The notes: generated from the sequence alone by a model not told the origin. A stretch of DNA of 64,000 nt from Alcaligenaceae bacterium (GCA_013416405.1 JACCET010000007.1:62001-126000); one strand, 5' to 3'. Positions 1 to 13,780 are shown, counted from the stretch's first letter. Translations and numbers: made by a program.

Positions 1-1066
<1,066 letters not shown>

Positions 1067-1074
<8 letters not shown>

Positions 1075-2677
1075 CGACAGGCTCCTTGACGGTCGGCTTG
1101 GCCAGGGTCGTGCGCGTGAACCGGATGACCGGCAGCCTGTACACCCAAAACAGGGCGATAAGCGCAATCAGCAGAGTAGTCATCAGGCCCGAATGCACGG
1201 CCTCGACCAAGGAAACACGGGCCAGGTCGATCAGCCTGCTGCCAGACAAACCCTGTAGCTGCAGCGTAGCCAGAAAATCAGCCTGAATGACGTCATTGAC
1301 CAGCATCTGCGGGTCTTCAAGCAGCTTCAGCCACGATGTGCCCTGGCCTTCGGGCGCCGCATGACGCACCCCTTCGATATAGTGATGCGTCACCATGGAT
1401 CCCACTACCGCGGTACCCAGCATGCCGCCTATCATGCGCACCGATTGCAGCATGGCAGTGGAAATCCCCAGCAAGGCACGCCCGGCCGTTTCCTGGGCGA
1501 AGACGGTCAGGTTGGGCATGACAAAACCCAGCCCTATACCGGCAAGTATCATGTAGGCCACCAACAGCCATCGGGAGGTATCCTGATGCGAGGTCACCAT
1601 GCCTATGCAGGACACCACCTGAAGGGCAAAACCAGCATAAAGCATGTAATTGGGCTTGGGCAGTCGTATGATAATGCGCGCATTGACGGCACTGCCCAAG
1701 GTGATGCACACCACTAAAGGCGTAATCAGCAAGCCTACCTGGCGCGGTGTCAGACCAAACCCGCCCTGCAACATCAGGGGCAAATAAAACAAAAGCCCGA
1801 ACAGGATAAAACCCGTAAACAACGACAGGCAGAACAGGGCTGCCAGGCTTTTGTTGCGGAACATGTCCAGCGGAATCAGAGGATGAGGGCAACGCTTTTC
1901 CCAGACGATAAGCCCGGCGAATATCAGGCACGAGAACACACCCAGTACCACCATGGGCATGCCGGCGCCGTAACGCGGCAATAGCTCAACAAAGAATTGC
2001 AGGCTGCCCAGACCCAGGGCAAGCAATATGGCCCCTTGCCAGTCCAGGCGTATGTGGCTGGGCTGAATTTGCCTGATCCTGGGCAAATAGCGCCACAGAA
2101 AAAACAGGCTTAGAAAGCCGACAGGCAGATTCACGAAAAACACCGAACGCCAGCCAGCGTACTCGGTCAGTATGCCGCCCAGTGTAGGGCCGACCGCATT
2201 GGCAATGCCAAAGGCGCTGGTCAGCAGTATCTGCCAGCGCAAACGCACATGCGAATCAGGGAATAAGTCGGGTATGCAGGCAAAGGCCGTGCCCACCAGC
2301 ATGCCGCCACCTATGCCCTGCAGGGCACGTGCAAACACCAGTTGCAGCATACTGTCTGCAATGCCGCACAGCACCGAGGCCGACATGAAAACCACGCACG
2401 ACGCCAATACGAAAGGCTTGCGGCCATAGTAATCACCCAGACGCCCGAAGATGGGGATGGTGATGACGGAAGTAAGCAGATAGGCCGTGGCTACCCAGGC
2501 GTACAGATCGAAGCCGTTCAATTCGGCGACGACAGTGGGCAAAGCAGTACCGACTACGGTTTGGTCTATGGCAACCATCACACTGACGAAAGCCAGCCCG
2601 GCCATTGCCAGCAAAGAGTGCCGAACCGAAAGTACCCGCCCTGTTTCAGCGTACGAGTTATCGATAGGCGGTGTCAT
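1067..2677 (-). CDS. MFS multidrug efflux pump, DHA2 (EmrB/QacA-type, 14 TM)
   Basis: A 536-residue inner-membrane protein with about 14 hydrophobic segments. It has the major-facilitator motif A between helices 2 and 3 (GRLGDYYGRK) and the motif-C-like region GPTLGGILTEYAGWRSVFFVNLPVG, which marks proton-coupled drug exporters of the DHA2 family. No membrane-fusion partner (EmrA) gene lies beside it, so it may work alone like QacA or LfrA. It overlaps the downstream marR gene by 8 nt. The module sits between kdsA and eno, an unusual place for it. Substrates cannot be read from the sequence. Confidence 0.9.
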
Positions 2678-2685
2678 ATGAATCT

Positions 2686-2713
2686 ATTGATAAATCAATC
2701 GTTGATAAGTCAA
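2686..2713 (-). promoter_or_regulatory. Tandem palindromic operator ahead of pump-marR
   Basis: Two inverted repeats sit 9 nt before the pump start codon: ATTGATAAATCAAT at 2686-2699 and TTGATAAGTCAA at 2702-2713. Their TTGATAA cores start 15 bp apart. Paired AT-rich palindromes of this size are typical MarR-dimer sites. Assignment to the neighbouring regulator is inferred. Confidence 0.6.
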
Positions 2714-2769
2714 TTATTTTAGCGCAAGCGCCGCACGCTCGCAAACGAGAGTGCAAGTCGAGCTTGGTT

Positions 2770-3612
2770 TTAAACCAGGGCGCCGCTGCTTTTCACGTAG
2801 CGGTCAATGTTGACCAGTGTGCTCAACAGACTTTCTATTTGATCTAGAGGAACCGCATTGGGGCCATCAGAAAGCGCCTGATCCGGGTTGGGATGGGTTT
2901 CCATGAAAATACCCGCAATACCGACGGCGATGGCGGCGCGCGCCAAAACAGGAACGAATTCGCGCTGGCCGCCTGAACTAGTGCCCTGCCCGCCCGGCAA
3001 TTGCACCGAGTGCGTGGCATCGAACACCACAGGACAGCTGGTTTCACGCATGATGGCCAGGGAGCGCATGTCGGACACCAGGTTGTTGTAGCCAAATGAA
3101 GCGCCGCGCTCGCACACCATGATGTTGTGTCCGTCGCCACCCGCTGCTATGGCTGCTGCCCTGGCCTTGGCTACGACCTGGGCCATATCGTGCGGGGCCA
3201 GGAACTGCCCCTTCTTGATATTGACGGGCTTGAGCGTTGCGGCGCAGGCATGAATGAAGTCAGTTTGTCGGCACAGGAAAGCCGGCGTCTGCAAGACATC
3301 GACCACCGCAGCCACCTGGGCGACCTGCTCGATGGTATGTACGTCGGTCAGTACCGGCACCTGCAATTGGGCCCGAACGTCGGCTAATATTTGCAGGCCT
3401 TCGTCTTGGCCCGGACCACGATAAGACTGGCCGGAACTGCGGTTGGCCTTGTCGAACGAGCTTTTATAGATGAAAGGTATGCCCAGCCTGGCCGTGATTT
3501 CCTTCAAACGCCCTGCGGTATCAAAAGCCATTTGCCGCGACTCTATGACACACGGCCCTGCAATCAGGAAAAACGGGTGTTCAAGGCCGGCTTCAAATCC
3601 ACACAATTTCAA
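2770..3612 (-). CDS. kdsA: 3-deoxy-8-phosphooctulonate (KDO-8-P) synthase, metal-dependent class
   Basis: Condenses arabinose 5-phosphate with phosphoenolpyruvate to make KDO-8-phosphate for the lipopolysaccharide core. The 280-residue protein has the family signatures [14 protein letters not shown] and [14 protein letters not shown]. At residue 21 it has Cys in the motif IAGPCVIES, where the E. coli enzyme has Asn; later His, Glu and Asp ligands are present in [16 protein letters not shown] and LSDGPNAV, so this is the metal-dependent class. The start is a TTG at 3612 preceded by AAGGAG at ideal spacing. It lies 9 nt after pyrG, in one operon with it. Confidence 0.96.
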   Translation of the reverse strand: MKLCGFEAGLEHPFFLIAGPCVIESRQMAFDTAGRLKEITARLGIPFIYKSSFDKANRSSGQSYRGPGQDEGLQILADVRAQLQVPVLTDVHTIEQVAQVAAVVDVLQTPAFLCRQTDFIHACAATLKPVNIKKGQFLAPHDMAQVVAKARAAAIAAGGDGHNIMVCERGASFGYNNLVSDMRSLAIMRETSCPVVFDATHSVQLPGGQGTSSGGQREFVPVLARAAIAVGIAGIFMETHPNPDQALSDGPNAVPLDQIESLLSTLVNIDRYVKSSGALV

Positions 3613-3621
3613 GGCAACTCC

Positions 3622-5322
<1,701 letters not shown>

Positions 5323-5333
5323 TTATAGCCCGT

Positions 5334-7133
5334 TCAAATCGGGCGGGTGCGTTCAAGCAGCCATTCTTTTGCGCCGCCCTGGACCTGCGGCAGCAAACGC
5401 AGGCGTACCTGTTCGTGGTAGCCGTTAAGCCAGCCGCGCTCGGTATCGGACAACAGGTCGACACTGATGCAACGTGTATCTATGGGACACAGGGTAAGGG
5501 TTTCGAACTGCAGGAACTCGCCGAATTCAGTATTCGGCCCCGGCACAGCCAGCACCAGGTTTTCTATACGTATGCCCCATTTGCCAGGCCGGTACAGACC
5601 GGGCTCGTTCGAGGTGATCATGCCCGGCTCCATGGCCATATTGGGCGTGACGCTGGCACGATAGGCTATGGACTGTGGGCCTTCATGCACATTCATGAAA
5701 TAACCCACGCCATGGCCGGTACCATGGCCGTAATCGGCGCCAGTCTGCCAGATGGGCATACGAGCGATGGTGTCGAGCAAAGGCGATGCCGTGCCGCGCG
5801 GGAATACCGCCTGCGACAGGGCAATCATGCCCTTGAGCACCGCAGTGTAGTCGCGCTTTTGCGCATCGCTGACCCGACCTACCGGCACAACACGGGTGAT
5901 ATCGGTGGTACCGCCCAGATACTGACCACCCGAGTCTATGAGCAACAAGCCATCGCCCTGGATGACGGCATGCGCCTGTTCCGTGGCATGGTAATGCGGC
6001 ATGGCGCCATTGGCGTTGTAGGCCGCAATCGTGCCAAAGCTGGGCGTTACAAAATTCGGCTGCCGTGCGCGGGCGGCGGTGATTTGTTCATCGATGGTGA
6101 TTTCGGTGATGCGCTCGCGCCCTTGCGCAGCCTCGAACCAGGCAAAGAATTCACACAGGGCCGCGCCATCGTGCTCCATGGTCTTGCGCACATTTTCGGC
6201 TTCGGCCTGATTCTTGCGCGATTTGAGCAGCTGCGACGGATTAATAGCCTCGGTTACGTCAACGAACGCCGCTGCTCCGTAGGTGCCCACCGTGGCGCGC
6301 GCCGGATCCAGCAGTAAGACTTGGCCTTGAGGCAGACAGGCCAGTGCGCCCGCAGCCTCGTCGTAGGGGGCTATGGTGACGCCATCGACCAACAAGCGTT
6401 GCCGCAGGTCAGCAGAAATTTTTTCTGGCGCCACAAACAGACGCGCACTGTCAGTACCTATTAGTGCATACGCCAGAAAAACAGGGTTGTACGGCACATC
6501 GTTGCCGCGTAAATCAAACAACCAGGCAATGTCGTCGAGCGACGATAGCCAATGCCAGTCTGCTTTATGGCCCATCATTGCAGAACGCACATCGGCCAAG
6601 TTCTGTGCCCGACTGCGGCACGCAAACGGCGGCAGATGCTCGAACACCGTGCCGGAGGGAAGCGCAGGACGCGGTACCCAGATGTCGTCCAGTACGTCGA
6701 TGTCAGTCAGTAGCGCAATGTCTTTTGCAGCCAGAATTTCCTGCCATTGCCGGTACGTTTGCAGAGCCAGCACTTGCCCATCGACGCTCACGCGTTGTGC
6801 AGGAGCCAGATGATCGGCCAGCCACGCGGCCGGCCCGGGCACGTCGGCCTGACCGGCACGCATCAGCGTTATGTCCGTGCCTTGCAGATCATGATCGGCC
6901 TGTTCCCAGTAGCGGCTATCGGTCCAAAGGCCGGCGTACGTGGCACTGACGACCAGCGTGCCCGCCGAGCCATCAAAGCCACTTAGCCACTGCCTGCCCT
7001 GCCAGCGCTCTGGCAGGTATTCCGACAAATGTGGATCAGAAGTGGGAATGATGCAGGCATGTACCTGGCGCGACTGCATGGCCGCGCGCAGGGCCGGGAT
7101 ACGTTGAACCAAATCAGGCAATGGAGGAGACAT
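5334..7133 (-). CDS. M24 aminopeptidase P family (Xaa-Pro aminopeptidase, three-domain type)
   Basis: A 599-residue cytoplasmic metallopeptidase expected to remove an N-terminal residue before proline. The two N-terminal creatinase-like domains ([17 protein letters not shown] near the start) precede a pita-bread catalytic domain. All five metal ligands are visible: Asp in LLIDSGG, Asp in TTDITR, His in GTGHGVGYF, Glu in TSNEPGLY and Glu in GIRIENLVL. The length fits the XPNPEP1-like branch rather than the 440-residue E. coli PepP. The start overlaps the end of scoB by 20 nt, so it is co-transcribed with scoAB. Confidence 0.92.
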   Translation of the reverse strand: MSPPLPDLVQRIPALRAAMQSRQVHACIIPTSDPHLSEYLPERWQGRQWLSGFDGSAGTLVVSATYAGLWTDSRYWEQADHDLQGTDITLMRAGQADVPGPAAWLADHLAPAQRVSVDGQVLALQTYRQWQEILAAKDIALLTDIDVLDDIWVPRPALPSGTVFEHLPPFACRSRAQNLADVRSAMMGHKADWHWLSSLDDIAWLFDLRGNDVPYNPVFLAYALIGTDSARLFVAPEKISADLRQRLLVDGVTIAPYDEAAGALACLPQGQVLLLDPARATVGTYGAAAFVDVTEAINPSQLLKSRKNQAEAENVRKTMEHDGAALCEFFAWFEAAQGRERITEITIDEQITAARARQPNFVTPSFGTIAAYNANGAMPHYHATEQAHAVIQGDGLLLIDSGGQYLGGTTDITRVVPVGRVSDAQKRDYTAVLKGMIALSQAVFPRGTASPLLDTIARMPIWQTGADYGHGTGHGVGYFMNVHEGPQSIAYRASVTPNMAMEPGMITSNEPGLYRPGKWGIRIENLVLAVPGPNTEFGEFLQFETLTLCPIDTRCISVDLLSDTERGWLNGYHEQVRLRLLPQVQGGAKEWLLERTRPI

Positions 7134-7767
7134 CAAGCTTGGCCGTAGTTTTGGACTGGATTTCTTCCAGGGTCACGCCCGGCGCAAGTTCAATCAGCTT
7201 GAGCCCATTGTCGGTCACTTGCATGACGCCCAGATCGGTAATGATGAGATCCACCACGCCCAGGCCCGTTAAGGGCAAGGTACATTCGGGCAGCAACTTG
7301 ATGTCTTCGGTGCCGTCTTTCTTGCGCGCAACGTGTTCCATCAACACCACAACCTGGCCTACACCGGCCACCAGATCCATGGCACCGCCCATGCCCTTGA
7401 TCATTTTGCCTGGAATCATCCAGTTGGCCAGATCGCCTTTTTCGGACACCTGCATGGCGCCCAGTATGGCCAGATTGATCTTGCCGCCACGTATCATGGC
7501 AAAAGAGTCCGCCGAGGCAAATATGGACGAACCGGGTAACGTGGTAACCGTTTGCTTGCCGGCATTGATCATGTCGGCGTCGATTTCGTCTTCGGTGGGG
7601 AACGGGCCTATGCCCAACAGGCCATTTTCTGATTGCAGCCAGACTTCCATGCCTTCAGGCACGTGGTTGGCCACCATGGTGGGCAGGCCTATGCCCAGGT
7701 TGACATAAAAACCGTCTTGCAGTTCACGCGCGGCGCGCGCCGCCATTTCATCACGAGTCCAAGCCAT
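7114..7767 (-). CDS. scoB: 3-oxoacid CoA-transferase subunit B
   Basis: Small subunit (217 residues) of the succinyl-CoA:3-oxoacid or acetoacetate CoA-transferase, which activates acetoacetate for ketone-body use. The catalytic Glu47 lies in QSENG, the site of the glutamyl-CoA thioester intermediate, and is followed by the [10 protein letters not shown] region. It begins 2 nt after scoA with a clear AAGGAG ribosome site. Together with phaZ at the far end of the window it fits a polyhydroxybutyrate breakdown route through 3-hydroxybutyrate and acetoacetate; the genes are not adjacent, so that link is inference. Confidence 0.95.
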   Translation of the reverse strand: MAWTRDEMAARAARELQDGFYVNLGIGLPTMVANHVPEGMEVWLQSENGLLGIGPFPTEDEIDADMINAGKQTVTTLPGSSIFASADSFAMIRGGKINLAILGAMQVSEKGDLANWMIPGKMIKGMGGAMDLVAGVGQVVVLMEHVARKKDGTEDIKLLPECTLPLTGLGVVDLIITDLGVMQVTDNGLKLIELAPGVTLEEIQSKTTAKLDVSSIA

Positions 7768-7769
7768 TG

Positions 7770-8477
7770 TTATGCTCCTTGCGCGTTGCGGACAGTACGT
7801 TGTTCTATGCGTTTTTCCGGGTTGGTATTGAGCACAATGCGGTGTGCGTAAATACCTGGCAGATGCACTTGGTCGGGATCGATGGCGCCCAGCTCGACAA
7901 TTTCCTCGACCTCGACAATGGTGATCTTGCCTGCCATGGCCACGTTGGGATTGAAATTGCGTGCCGTCTTGCGAAACTGCAGATTGCCGCTGCGATCAGC
8001 CCTGTGCGCCTTGATCAGCGATACATCGGGAACAATGGAGCGTTCCATGACGTAGGTATCGCCGTCGAACTCGCGCAACTCTTTGCCATCGGCCACGACG
8101 GTGCCCACACCCGTGCGGGTGAAGAAAGCGGGAATGCCTGCACCACCGGCACGCAGTTTTTCTGCTAGGGTGCCCTGCGGCGTGAATTCCAGCTCAAGCT
8201 CGCCCGCCAGGTACTGGCGCGCAAACTCTTTGTTTTCGCCCACATACGAGGCAATCATTTTTTTGATCTGACGCGTGGCCAATAGCTGGCCCAGGCCGAA
8301 ATCGTCGACCCCCGCATTGTTGCTGACGCAGGTCAGGTTCTGCACGCCGGAATCGCGCAGCGCCGCAATAAGCGCCTCGGGGATGCCGCAAAGACCGAAG
8401 CCGCCAACGGCTATGGTCTGGCCGTCGGCAACGACGCCCTTGAGCGCTTCTGCGGCGCTTGCATAGACTTTATCCAT
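7770..8477 (-). CDS. scoA: 3-oxoacid CoA-transferase subunit A
   Basis: Large-type partner (235 residues) of the CoA-transferase, containing the CoA-binding glycine loop [10 protein letters not shown] at residues 25-34 and the [12 protein letters not shown] motif of the SCOT family. Followed after 2 nt by scoB and then by the M24 peptidase. No dedicated regulator is adjacent. The substrate could be acetoacetate, 3-oxoadipate or another short 3-oxoacid; the sequence pattern is closer to ScoA than to PcaI, but this is judged by eye. Confidence 0.94.
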   Translation of the reverse strand: MDKVYASAAEALKGVVADGQTIAVGGFGLCGIPEALIAALRDSGVQNLTCVSNNAGVDDFGLGQLLATRQIKKMIASYVGENKEFARQYLAGELELEFTPQGTLAEKLRAGGAGIPAFFTRTGVGTVVADGKELREFDGDTYVMERSIVPDVSLIKAHRADRSGNLQFRKTARNFNPNVAMAGKITIVEVEEIVELGAIDPDQVHLPGIYAHRIVLNTNPEKRIEQRTVRNAQGA

Positions 8478-8544
8478 TACTCCTATCCTTATTCAAGTGT
8501 CACTCATCAACCTTGGGACGCAACGCCCTTGGCCAAAAAAAACA

Positions 8545-8985
8545 TTATGTTGCCATCAATTCTGCCAGACAAGCCAATTGCTGTTCAGTCCAGGGCTCTG
8601 ACTTGCCTGTGGCGGGATTCATGCCTACCAGGACATACCGGCCTTTTGCATAGAGTACACCGGGTTCATCCTCGCGCTCGAGCAGCGTATTCATTTCGAT
8701 GCTGGAACGACCTATGCGGACCAGCTCCTGGGTGATCACGACCGTAGCCGGATACAGCAACTGCTTCAGAAAATCACACGAGGCGTGGGCCAGCACACTG
8801 ACCGAGGTGGAAGGCCGGATAAGCCACACCTGCTCGAACAATTGCACCCTTGCCTCCTCGAAGAAACGAAAATACACGGTATTATTCACATGATTCAAGG
8901 CGTCAAGGTCGCCCCAACGCACTTTCATCGCGCAACGGTAGACACTGCCGGCGGGTGGCTGTGCGGTTGGGGTTATTATTTGCAT
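8545..8985 (-). CDS. Acyl-CoA thioesterase, 4HBT hot-dog fold
   Basis: A 146-residue cytoplasmic hot-dog protein with the 4-hydroxybenzoyl-CoA thioesterase signature RWGDLDALNHVNNTVYFRFFEEAR; the catalytic acid is expected at Asp26 or Asp28. Such YbgC/FadM-like enzymes hydrolyse short or medium acyl-CoAs. The ATG at 8985 has an AAGGA ribosome site; a longer reading frame reaches 9135 but its N-terminus is unlike the family and collides with the divergent ETF-QO gene. It is divergent from that oxidoreductase, which also works in acyl-CoA metabolism, and may share control with it. Confidence 0.88.
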   Translation of the reverse strand: MQIITPTAQPPAGSVYRCAMKVRWGDLDALNHVNNTVYFRFFEEARVQLFEQVWLIRPSTSVSVLAHASCDFLKQLLYPATVVITQELVRIGRSSIEMNTLLEREDEPGVLYAKGRYVLVGMNPATGKSEPWTEQQLACLAELMAT

Positions 8986-9116
8986 AATCTCGGCGTCCTT
9001 ATGCGGGTTCAACAGCCAGTATAGCGTGACGCCCGGCACCATTATTTTAAGAATCCATAACCATATCGCAGTTTCGAGGCACAGCACCTCATGCAAGACA
9101 CAGGGAGAATTTAGTA

Positions 9117-10763
9117 ATGTCTGAACGTGAATCAATGGAGTACGACGTCGTCATCGTCGGGGGCGGGCCAGCAGGCCTGGCCAGCGCGATCCGGCTTAAG
9201 CAACTGGCGGCCCAGCACGAACATGACATCAGCGTTTGCGTGCTTGAAAAAGGCGCCGAAATCGGTGCTCATATATTGTCGGGCGCCGTTATGGATCCGC
9301 AAGCCCTGACCGAGCTGATCCCTGACTGGAAAGAAAAAGGCGCCCCGATCGAGACTGCCGTAACCGAAGACAAGTTTCTGTTCCTGACTGAAAAAGGCTC
9401 GCGCGCAACGCCCAACTGGTTGTTGCCCGAATGCTTCCAGAATCATGGCAACTACATTGTTCAGCTGGGTAATGTCACACGCTGGCTGGGCGAACAGGCC
9501 GAAGCCCTGGAAATCGATATTTTTCCCGGCTTTGCTGCCGCTGAGATCCTGTACACAGACGATGGCGCCGTAAAGGGCGTCGCCACGGGCGACATGGGTG
9601 TTGCGCGCGACGGCAGCCACACCGAGCATTATCAGCCCGGCATGGAATTGCTGGCACGCTACACCATCTTTGCAGAAGGCTCGCGCGGGCAACTGGGCCG
9701 CCAGCTTATCGATCGCTACAAGCTTGACGCCGGTCGCAATCCTCAAAGCTACGGCATAGGCATCAAGGAAATGTGGGAAGTCGATCCTGCCCAATCCCAG
9801 CCCGGCCTGGTTGTGCATACCGCAGGCTGGCCCCTGGATTCCGACACCTATGGCGGCTCCTTCCTTTATCACCTGCCCAACAACATCGTGGTGGTGGGCC
9901 TGGTGGTCGGTCTGGATTACGCCAACCCCTGGCTCTCGCCCTTCGAAGAGTTCCAGCGGTATAAAACCCATCCGTCCATCCGCCCCACTTTTGAAGGCGG
10001 AAAACGCATTGCCTATGGCGCTCGCTCGCTTACCGCAGGCGGGCTAATGTCTTTGCCCAAGCTTTGTTTCCCAGGCGGCGTGCTGGTTGGCTGCGAAGCC
10101 GGTGTATTGAACGCATCGCGCATCAAAGGCAGCCACTCGGCCATCAAGACCGGGGCCCTGGCCGCCGAAGCCGCCTTCGACGCCATCGTGGCCGACCGTC
10201 GCCACGACGAGCTGGTTGCCTATCCCGCCGCCTTCCAGAATTCGTGGCTGCACGCAGAGCTGAACAAGGCTCGAAATTTCAAGCAATGGTTCAAGAAGGG
10301 CCGCACTATCGCTACCCTTATGACCGGCATCGAGCAATGGCTACTCAAGGGAAAAATGCCCTGGACGCTGCGTCATAACAAGCCCGATCACGCCTGTCTG
10401 CAGCCTGCGGCCGAATGCGCGCGCATAGACTACCCCAAGCCTGACGGCAAGCTAACCTTCGATCGCCTAAGCTCGGTGTTCATTTCCAACACCAACCACG
10501 CGGAAGACGAGCCCATACACCTTACGCTTAAAGACGATACGGTACCGGTGTCGGTCAACCTGGCCAAATATGGTGGCCCCGAAGCGCGTTACTGTCCTGC
10601 CGGCGTATATGAGTTCGTCAAGACCGACAGTGGCGAGGATCGTCTGCAGATCAATGCGCAGAACTGCGTGCATTGCAAAACCTGCGATATCAAAGACCCC
10701 ACGCAAAACATCGTGTGGGTGGCGCCACAGGGCGGCGAAGGCCCCGTTTACAACGGCATGTAA
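9117..10763 (+). CDS. Electron transfer flavoprotein-ubiquinone oxidoreductase (ETF-QO)
   Basis: Passes electrons from reduced electron-transfer flavoprotein, charged by acyl-CoA and other dehydrogenases, to the ubiquinone pool at the inner membrane. The 548-residue protein has the N-terminal FAD dinucleotide fold (VVIVGGGPAGLASAIRL), the conserved middle region GIKEMWEV, and a C-terminal 4Fe-4S cluster with Cys493, 517, 520 and 523 (CPAGVYEF, then CVHCKTCDIKDPTQN). The ATG is preceded by GGGAG. It ends just before a hairpin shared with the convergent transporter gene. Length and motifs match the family fully. Confidence 0.97.
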   Translation: MSERESMEYDVVIVGGGPAGLASAIRLKQLAAQHEHDISVCVLEKGAEIGAHILSGAVMDPQALTELIPDWKEKGAPIETAVTEDKFLFLTEKGSRATPNWLLPECFQNHGNYIVQLGNVTRWLGEQAEALEIDIFPGFAAAEILYTDDGAVKGVATGDMGVARDGSHTEHYQPGMELLARYTIFAEGSRGQLGRQLIDRYKLDAGRNPQSYGIGIKEMWEVDPAQSQPGLVVHTAGWPLDSDTYGGSFLYHLPNNIVVVGLVVGLDYANPWLSPFEEFQRYKTHPSIRPTFEGGKRIAYGARSLTAGGLMSLPKLCFPGGVLVGCEAGVLNASRIKGSHSAIKTGALAAEAAFDAIVADRRHDELVAYPAAFQNSWLHAELNKARNFKQWFKKGRTIATLMTGIEQWLLKGKMPWTLRHNKPDHACLQPAAECARIDYPKPDGKLTFDRLSSVFISNTNHAEDEPIHLTLKDDTVPVSVNLAKYGGPEARYCPAGVYEFVKTDSGEDRLQINAQNCVHCKTCDIKDPTQNIVWVAPQGGEGPVYNGM

Positions 10764-10775
10764 ACCGGCAACACG

Positions 10776-10799
10776 GTGCGCGGCGTCAGCGCCGCGCAC
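10776..10799. terminator. Hairpin between convergent ETF-QO and EamA genes
   Basis: A perfect 10-bp stem (GTGCGCGGCG / CGCCGCGCAC) with a TCAG loop begins 12 nt after the ETF-QO stop. It contains the stop codon and last residues of the convergent EamA gene. There is no T-run, so it may only stabilise or stall transcripts on both strands. Confidence 0.45.
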
Positions 10800-11676
10800 T
10801 GCGCCGGCTGCCTTCCAGGTTCACGATCACCAGTCCCATCATGATGAAGGCCACGCCGGTCAGTTCACCCGCGCTGGGCTGCTCAGACAAAAACAACCAG
10901 GCCAGCAACACGGTCAACACGGGAACGCCCAGGCTGGACATCCCCGCCACCGTGGCACTGACACGCCGCACGACCGACATCCACAGCCACCAGCCCAATG
11001 CTGATGCGCCCACCGCCGTATAGGCAAGACCCCAGAACAGCTCGGCTGACCAGATCATATCCTGCTGTGGAAAAATCAGCGTTACGGGAAAAGTGAGCAG
11101 CGCCCCCAAAGCCATCTGCCACATGGTCAGCGTCAGTACCTTGGGCGCATGGCGCTGGAACATGATCTTGGACAATACCGTTCCCAATCCCCAACAAGCA
11201 CCACCCAACAGCGCCAGCAAGGATCCCGTAAGAGAGCCCAACCCCTGCCAGGGCGCAATAATGGCAACCAGGCCGATCGCGGCACAGGCAAAGCCCAGCA
11301 TATGGCGGCTGGTGGGACGCTCGCCCAGCATGGGCCACGCAATCAGCACCACCCAGAATGGCATGGTGTAGGCCAGCATGACCACATGTCCCGCGCCCCC
11401 GGTTACCAGCGCAAGCTGACACAAGCATTGAAACGCCGTAGTCTGGAAGACGGCAATACCCAGGGTCAACATGAAGGGAGGACACTTCAAGGACTGCCGG
11501 GTGAGCAATAAAATGACCAGCAGAACCACAAAAGCCAGGGCATAGCGCAACATGACCAGATCGAAAGGCCCGATGTAAGGTACCAGGCTTTTCATGGCGA
11601 TCCAGCTGAACCCCCACATGGCCACCGTCAACCCCATCAACAGCAAGGCGATGTGATCAGTCTGCTTCGTTTCCAA
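10786..11676 (-). CDS. EamA/DMT-family inner-membrane transporter
   Basis: A 296-residue protein with ten predicted membrane helices arranged as two EamA repeats (first around residues 10-140, second from about 150), typical of drug/metabolite exporters such as RhtA or YdcZ-like permeases. The start chosen is TTG at 11676, with GGAG six bases upstream; the next in-frame ATG would remove part of helix 1. Convergent with ETF-QO, with its last codons forming part of a shared hairpin. The substrate is not recognisable. Confidence 0.85.
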   Translation of the reverse strand: METKQTDHIALLLMGLTVAMWGFSWIAMKSLVPYIGPFDLVMLRYALAFVVLLVILLLTRQSLKCPPFMLTLGIAVFQTTAFQCLCQLALVTGGAGHVVMLAYTMPFWVVLIAWPMLGERPTSRHMLGFACAAIGLVAIIAPWQGLGSLTGSLLALLGGACWGLGTVLSKIMFQRHAPKVLTLTMWQMALGALLTFPVTLIFPQQDMIWSAELFWGLAYTAVGASALGWWLWMSVVRRVSATVAGMSSLGVPVLTVLLAWLFLSEQPSAGELTGVAFIMMGLVIVNLEGSRRSARR

Positions 11677-11723
11677 GCTCTACTCCAATGCAGCGCAAGA
11701 CCCGTTCGTAACGGGCCAAATAA

Positions 11724-11745
11724 AAATCAGGCCGAAGCCTGATTT
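11724..11745 (-). terminator. Rho-independent terminator of acs
   Basis: A 9-bp stem (AAATCAGGC / GCCTGATTT) with a TTCG tetraloop on the minus strand, followed by TTATTT, located 38 nt past the acs stop. A smaller hairpin (CCCGTT / AACGGG) follows at 11701-11715. Confidence 0.85.
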
Positions 11746-11782
11746 GGTGTGGCAATGATAATACGGACGCGAGCCCCGCGTA

Positions 11783-13762
11783 TCAGTGCGCTTGAGACAA
11801 CTGGTCGAGTATGGCGGGATTTTCCAGGGTAGAGACATCCTGGGTAACGGTTTCGCCCTTGGCCACCACACGCAGCAATCGCCGCATGATCTTGCCCGAT
11901 CGGGTCTTGGGCAGATTTTCACCAAAACGAATGTCTTTGGGCTTGGCGATCGGGCCTATCTCTTTGGCCACCCAGGCGCGCAGCTGTCGGGCTATGTTGT
12001 CGGCCTCGTCGCCTTCGGGCAAAGATTGCTTGAGCACAACAAATGCCACCACGGCTTCGCCCGTGGTGGCATCGGGGCGCCCCACCACTGCAGCCTCGGC
12101 CACCAGCTCATGCGACACCAGGGCCGATTCCACTTCCATGGTCCCCAGGCGATGGCCCGACACATTCAATACATCGTCTATGCGGCCCATGATCCAGAAG
12201 TAGTCGTCCTGGTCGCGTTGTGCGCCATCGCCTGCCAGATAATAGCCCTTGAGCTCCGGCGGAAAATAACTTTTCTTGAAGCGCTCGGGATCACCCCAGA
12301 TGGTGCGTATCATGGCCGGCCAGGGACGCTTGACCACCAGGAAACCGCCCTTGCCGCGACCGACCTCGTCGCCGGCCTCGTCGACAATGGCCGCCGCGAT
12401 GCCAGGCAGCGGCAACGTGCAAGACCCAGGCTTAAGGGGTGTAGCGCCGGGCAAAGGCGTAATCATGTGGGCGCCCGTTTCCGTTTGCCACCAGGTATCA
12501 AGCACCGGGCAGCGCTCGCCCCCCACGTTTTTGTAATACCACATCCAGGCTTCCGGATTGATGGGTTCTCCCACCGACCCGATGATGCGCAGGGAACTCA
12601 TGTCGTATTTGCGTGGATGATGCTCGGGCGAACTTTCGGCGGCCTTGGTCAGAGACCTGATGGCCGTGGGCGCCGTATAGAAAACGGTAACCTTGTGGCG
12701 CTGTATCATTTCCCAGAAACGCCCGGCGTCGGGATAGGTAGGCACACCTTCGAACATCACCTGGGTCAGGCCGGCGGCCAAAGGTCCGTAGGCGATGTAG
12801 GTATGACCCGTGACCCAGCCCACGTCGGCGGTGCACCAGAACACGTCGCTATCTTTGGCATCGAAAGTCCATTTCACCGTCATCAGGGCCCACAGCAGGA
12901 ACCCGGCTGCGGCATGCTGCACGCCCTTGGGTTTACCCGTGGAGCCCGAGGTGTACAGAATGAACAAGGGATGTTCGGCGTTCAGTGCAACCGGATCGCA
13001 CTGGCCTGGCTGATTCGCGGCCACGTCGTGCATCCACAAGTCACGCCCTTCTTGCCACGCCACCTGGCCGCCGGTGCGCTTGTAAACAATTACATGGCTG
13101 ACAGCTTCGCAGCCGCCCATTGCCAGGGCCTCGTCTACCGCGTTCTTCAAAGGTATGGACTTTCCGCCCCGCACCTGCTCATCGGCGGTAATGATCAGCG
13201 TGGCGCCGACGTCCAGGGTACGCTCGTGCAGGCTTTTGGATGAGAACCCGCCAAACACCACCGAGTGGATAATGCCCAGGCGGGCGCAAGCCTGCATGGC
13301 CACCACCGCCTCTATGGACATGGGCATGTAAATAATGGCGCGCTCGCCGGTCTGGTGCCCCAGAGCCTTGATGCCATTGGCGAACTCACACACGCGGGCA
13401 TGCAGTTGCCTATAGCTTATCTTGGTGACCTTGCCGTCGTCCGATTCGAAAATAAGCGCCGTTTTGTCGGCGGTTGGGGTATCAAGATGCTTGTCCAGGC
13501 AGTTGGCTGAAACATTCAGCTCGCCATCGCCAAACCAACGATAAAACGGCGCTTCCGACTCATCGAGCACCGTGCTGAAAGGCTTGCTCCAGTTCAGGTT
13601 TTCGCGCGCCAGGCGCGCCCAGAACTCATCGGGATTCTTTTCCGCCTCGTCGCATAAGGCTCGGTATCCGTCCATGCCGGAGATCGCGGCCCCCTGAACC
13701 AGATTGTCAAAGGGAGGAAAGACCCGGTTCTCGGTCAGTATTGATTCAATCTCATTAGACAT
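11783..13762 (-). CDS. acs: Acetyl-CoA synthetase (AMP-forming)
   Basis: Activates acetate to acetyl-CoA through acetyl-AMP. The 659-residue protein has the ANL-family P-loop-like motif [11 protein letters not shown], the adenylate-binding segment DTWWQTETG, and the C-terminal motif [11 protein letters not shown] whose Lys is the usual site of regulatory acetylation. Length matches E. coli Acs (652). It lies 74 nt after the UMF1 transporter gene on the same strand. Its leader holds two copies of AAGGAGCCA, the upstream one followed at once by ATG-TAA, a possible control on translation. Confidence 0.97.
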   Translation of the reverse strand: MSNEIESILTENRVFPPFDNLVQGAAISGMDGYRALCDEAEKNPDEFWARLARENLNWSKPFSTVLDESEAPFYRWFGDGELNVSANCLDKHLDTPTADKTALIFESDDGKVTKISYRQLHARVCEFANGIKALGHQTGERAIIYMPMSIEAVVAMQACARLGIIHSVVFGGFSSKSLHERTLDVGATLIITADEQVRGGKSIPLKNAVDEALAMGGCEAVSHVIVYKRTGGQVAWQEGRDLWMHDVAANQPGQCDPVALNAEHPLFILYTSGSTGKPKGVQHAAAGFLLWALMTVKWTFDAKDSDVFWCTADVGWVTGHTYIAYGPLAAGLTQVMFEGVPTYPDAGRFWEMIQRHKVTVFYTAPTAIRSLTKAAESSPEHHPRKYDMSSLRIIGSVGEPINPEAWMWYYKNVGGERCPVLDTWWQTETGAHMITPLPGATPLKPGSCTLPLPGIAAAIVDEAGDEVGRGKGGFLVVKRPWPAMIRTIWGDPERFKKSYFPPELKGYYLAGDGAQRDQDDYFWIMGRIDDVLNVSGHRLGTMEVESALVSHELVAEAAVVGRPDATTGEAVVAFVVLKQSLPEGDEADNIARQLRAWVAKEIGPIAKPKDIRFGENLPKTRSGKIMRRLLRVVAKGETVTQDVSTLENPAILDQLSQAH

Positions 13763-13780
13763 TCTGCTGGCTCCTTATCA

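Noticed and set aside
8986-9135. N-terminal extension of the thioesterase
   Set aside because: The hydrophobic extension is unlike the family, overlaps the divergent ETF-QO start, and an ATG with ribosome site exists at 8985.
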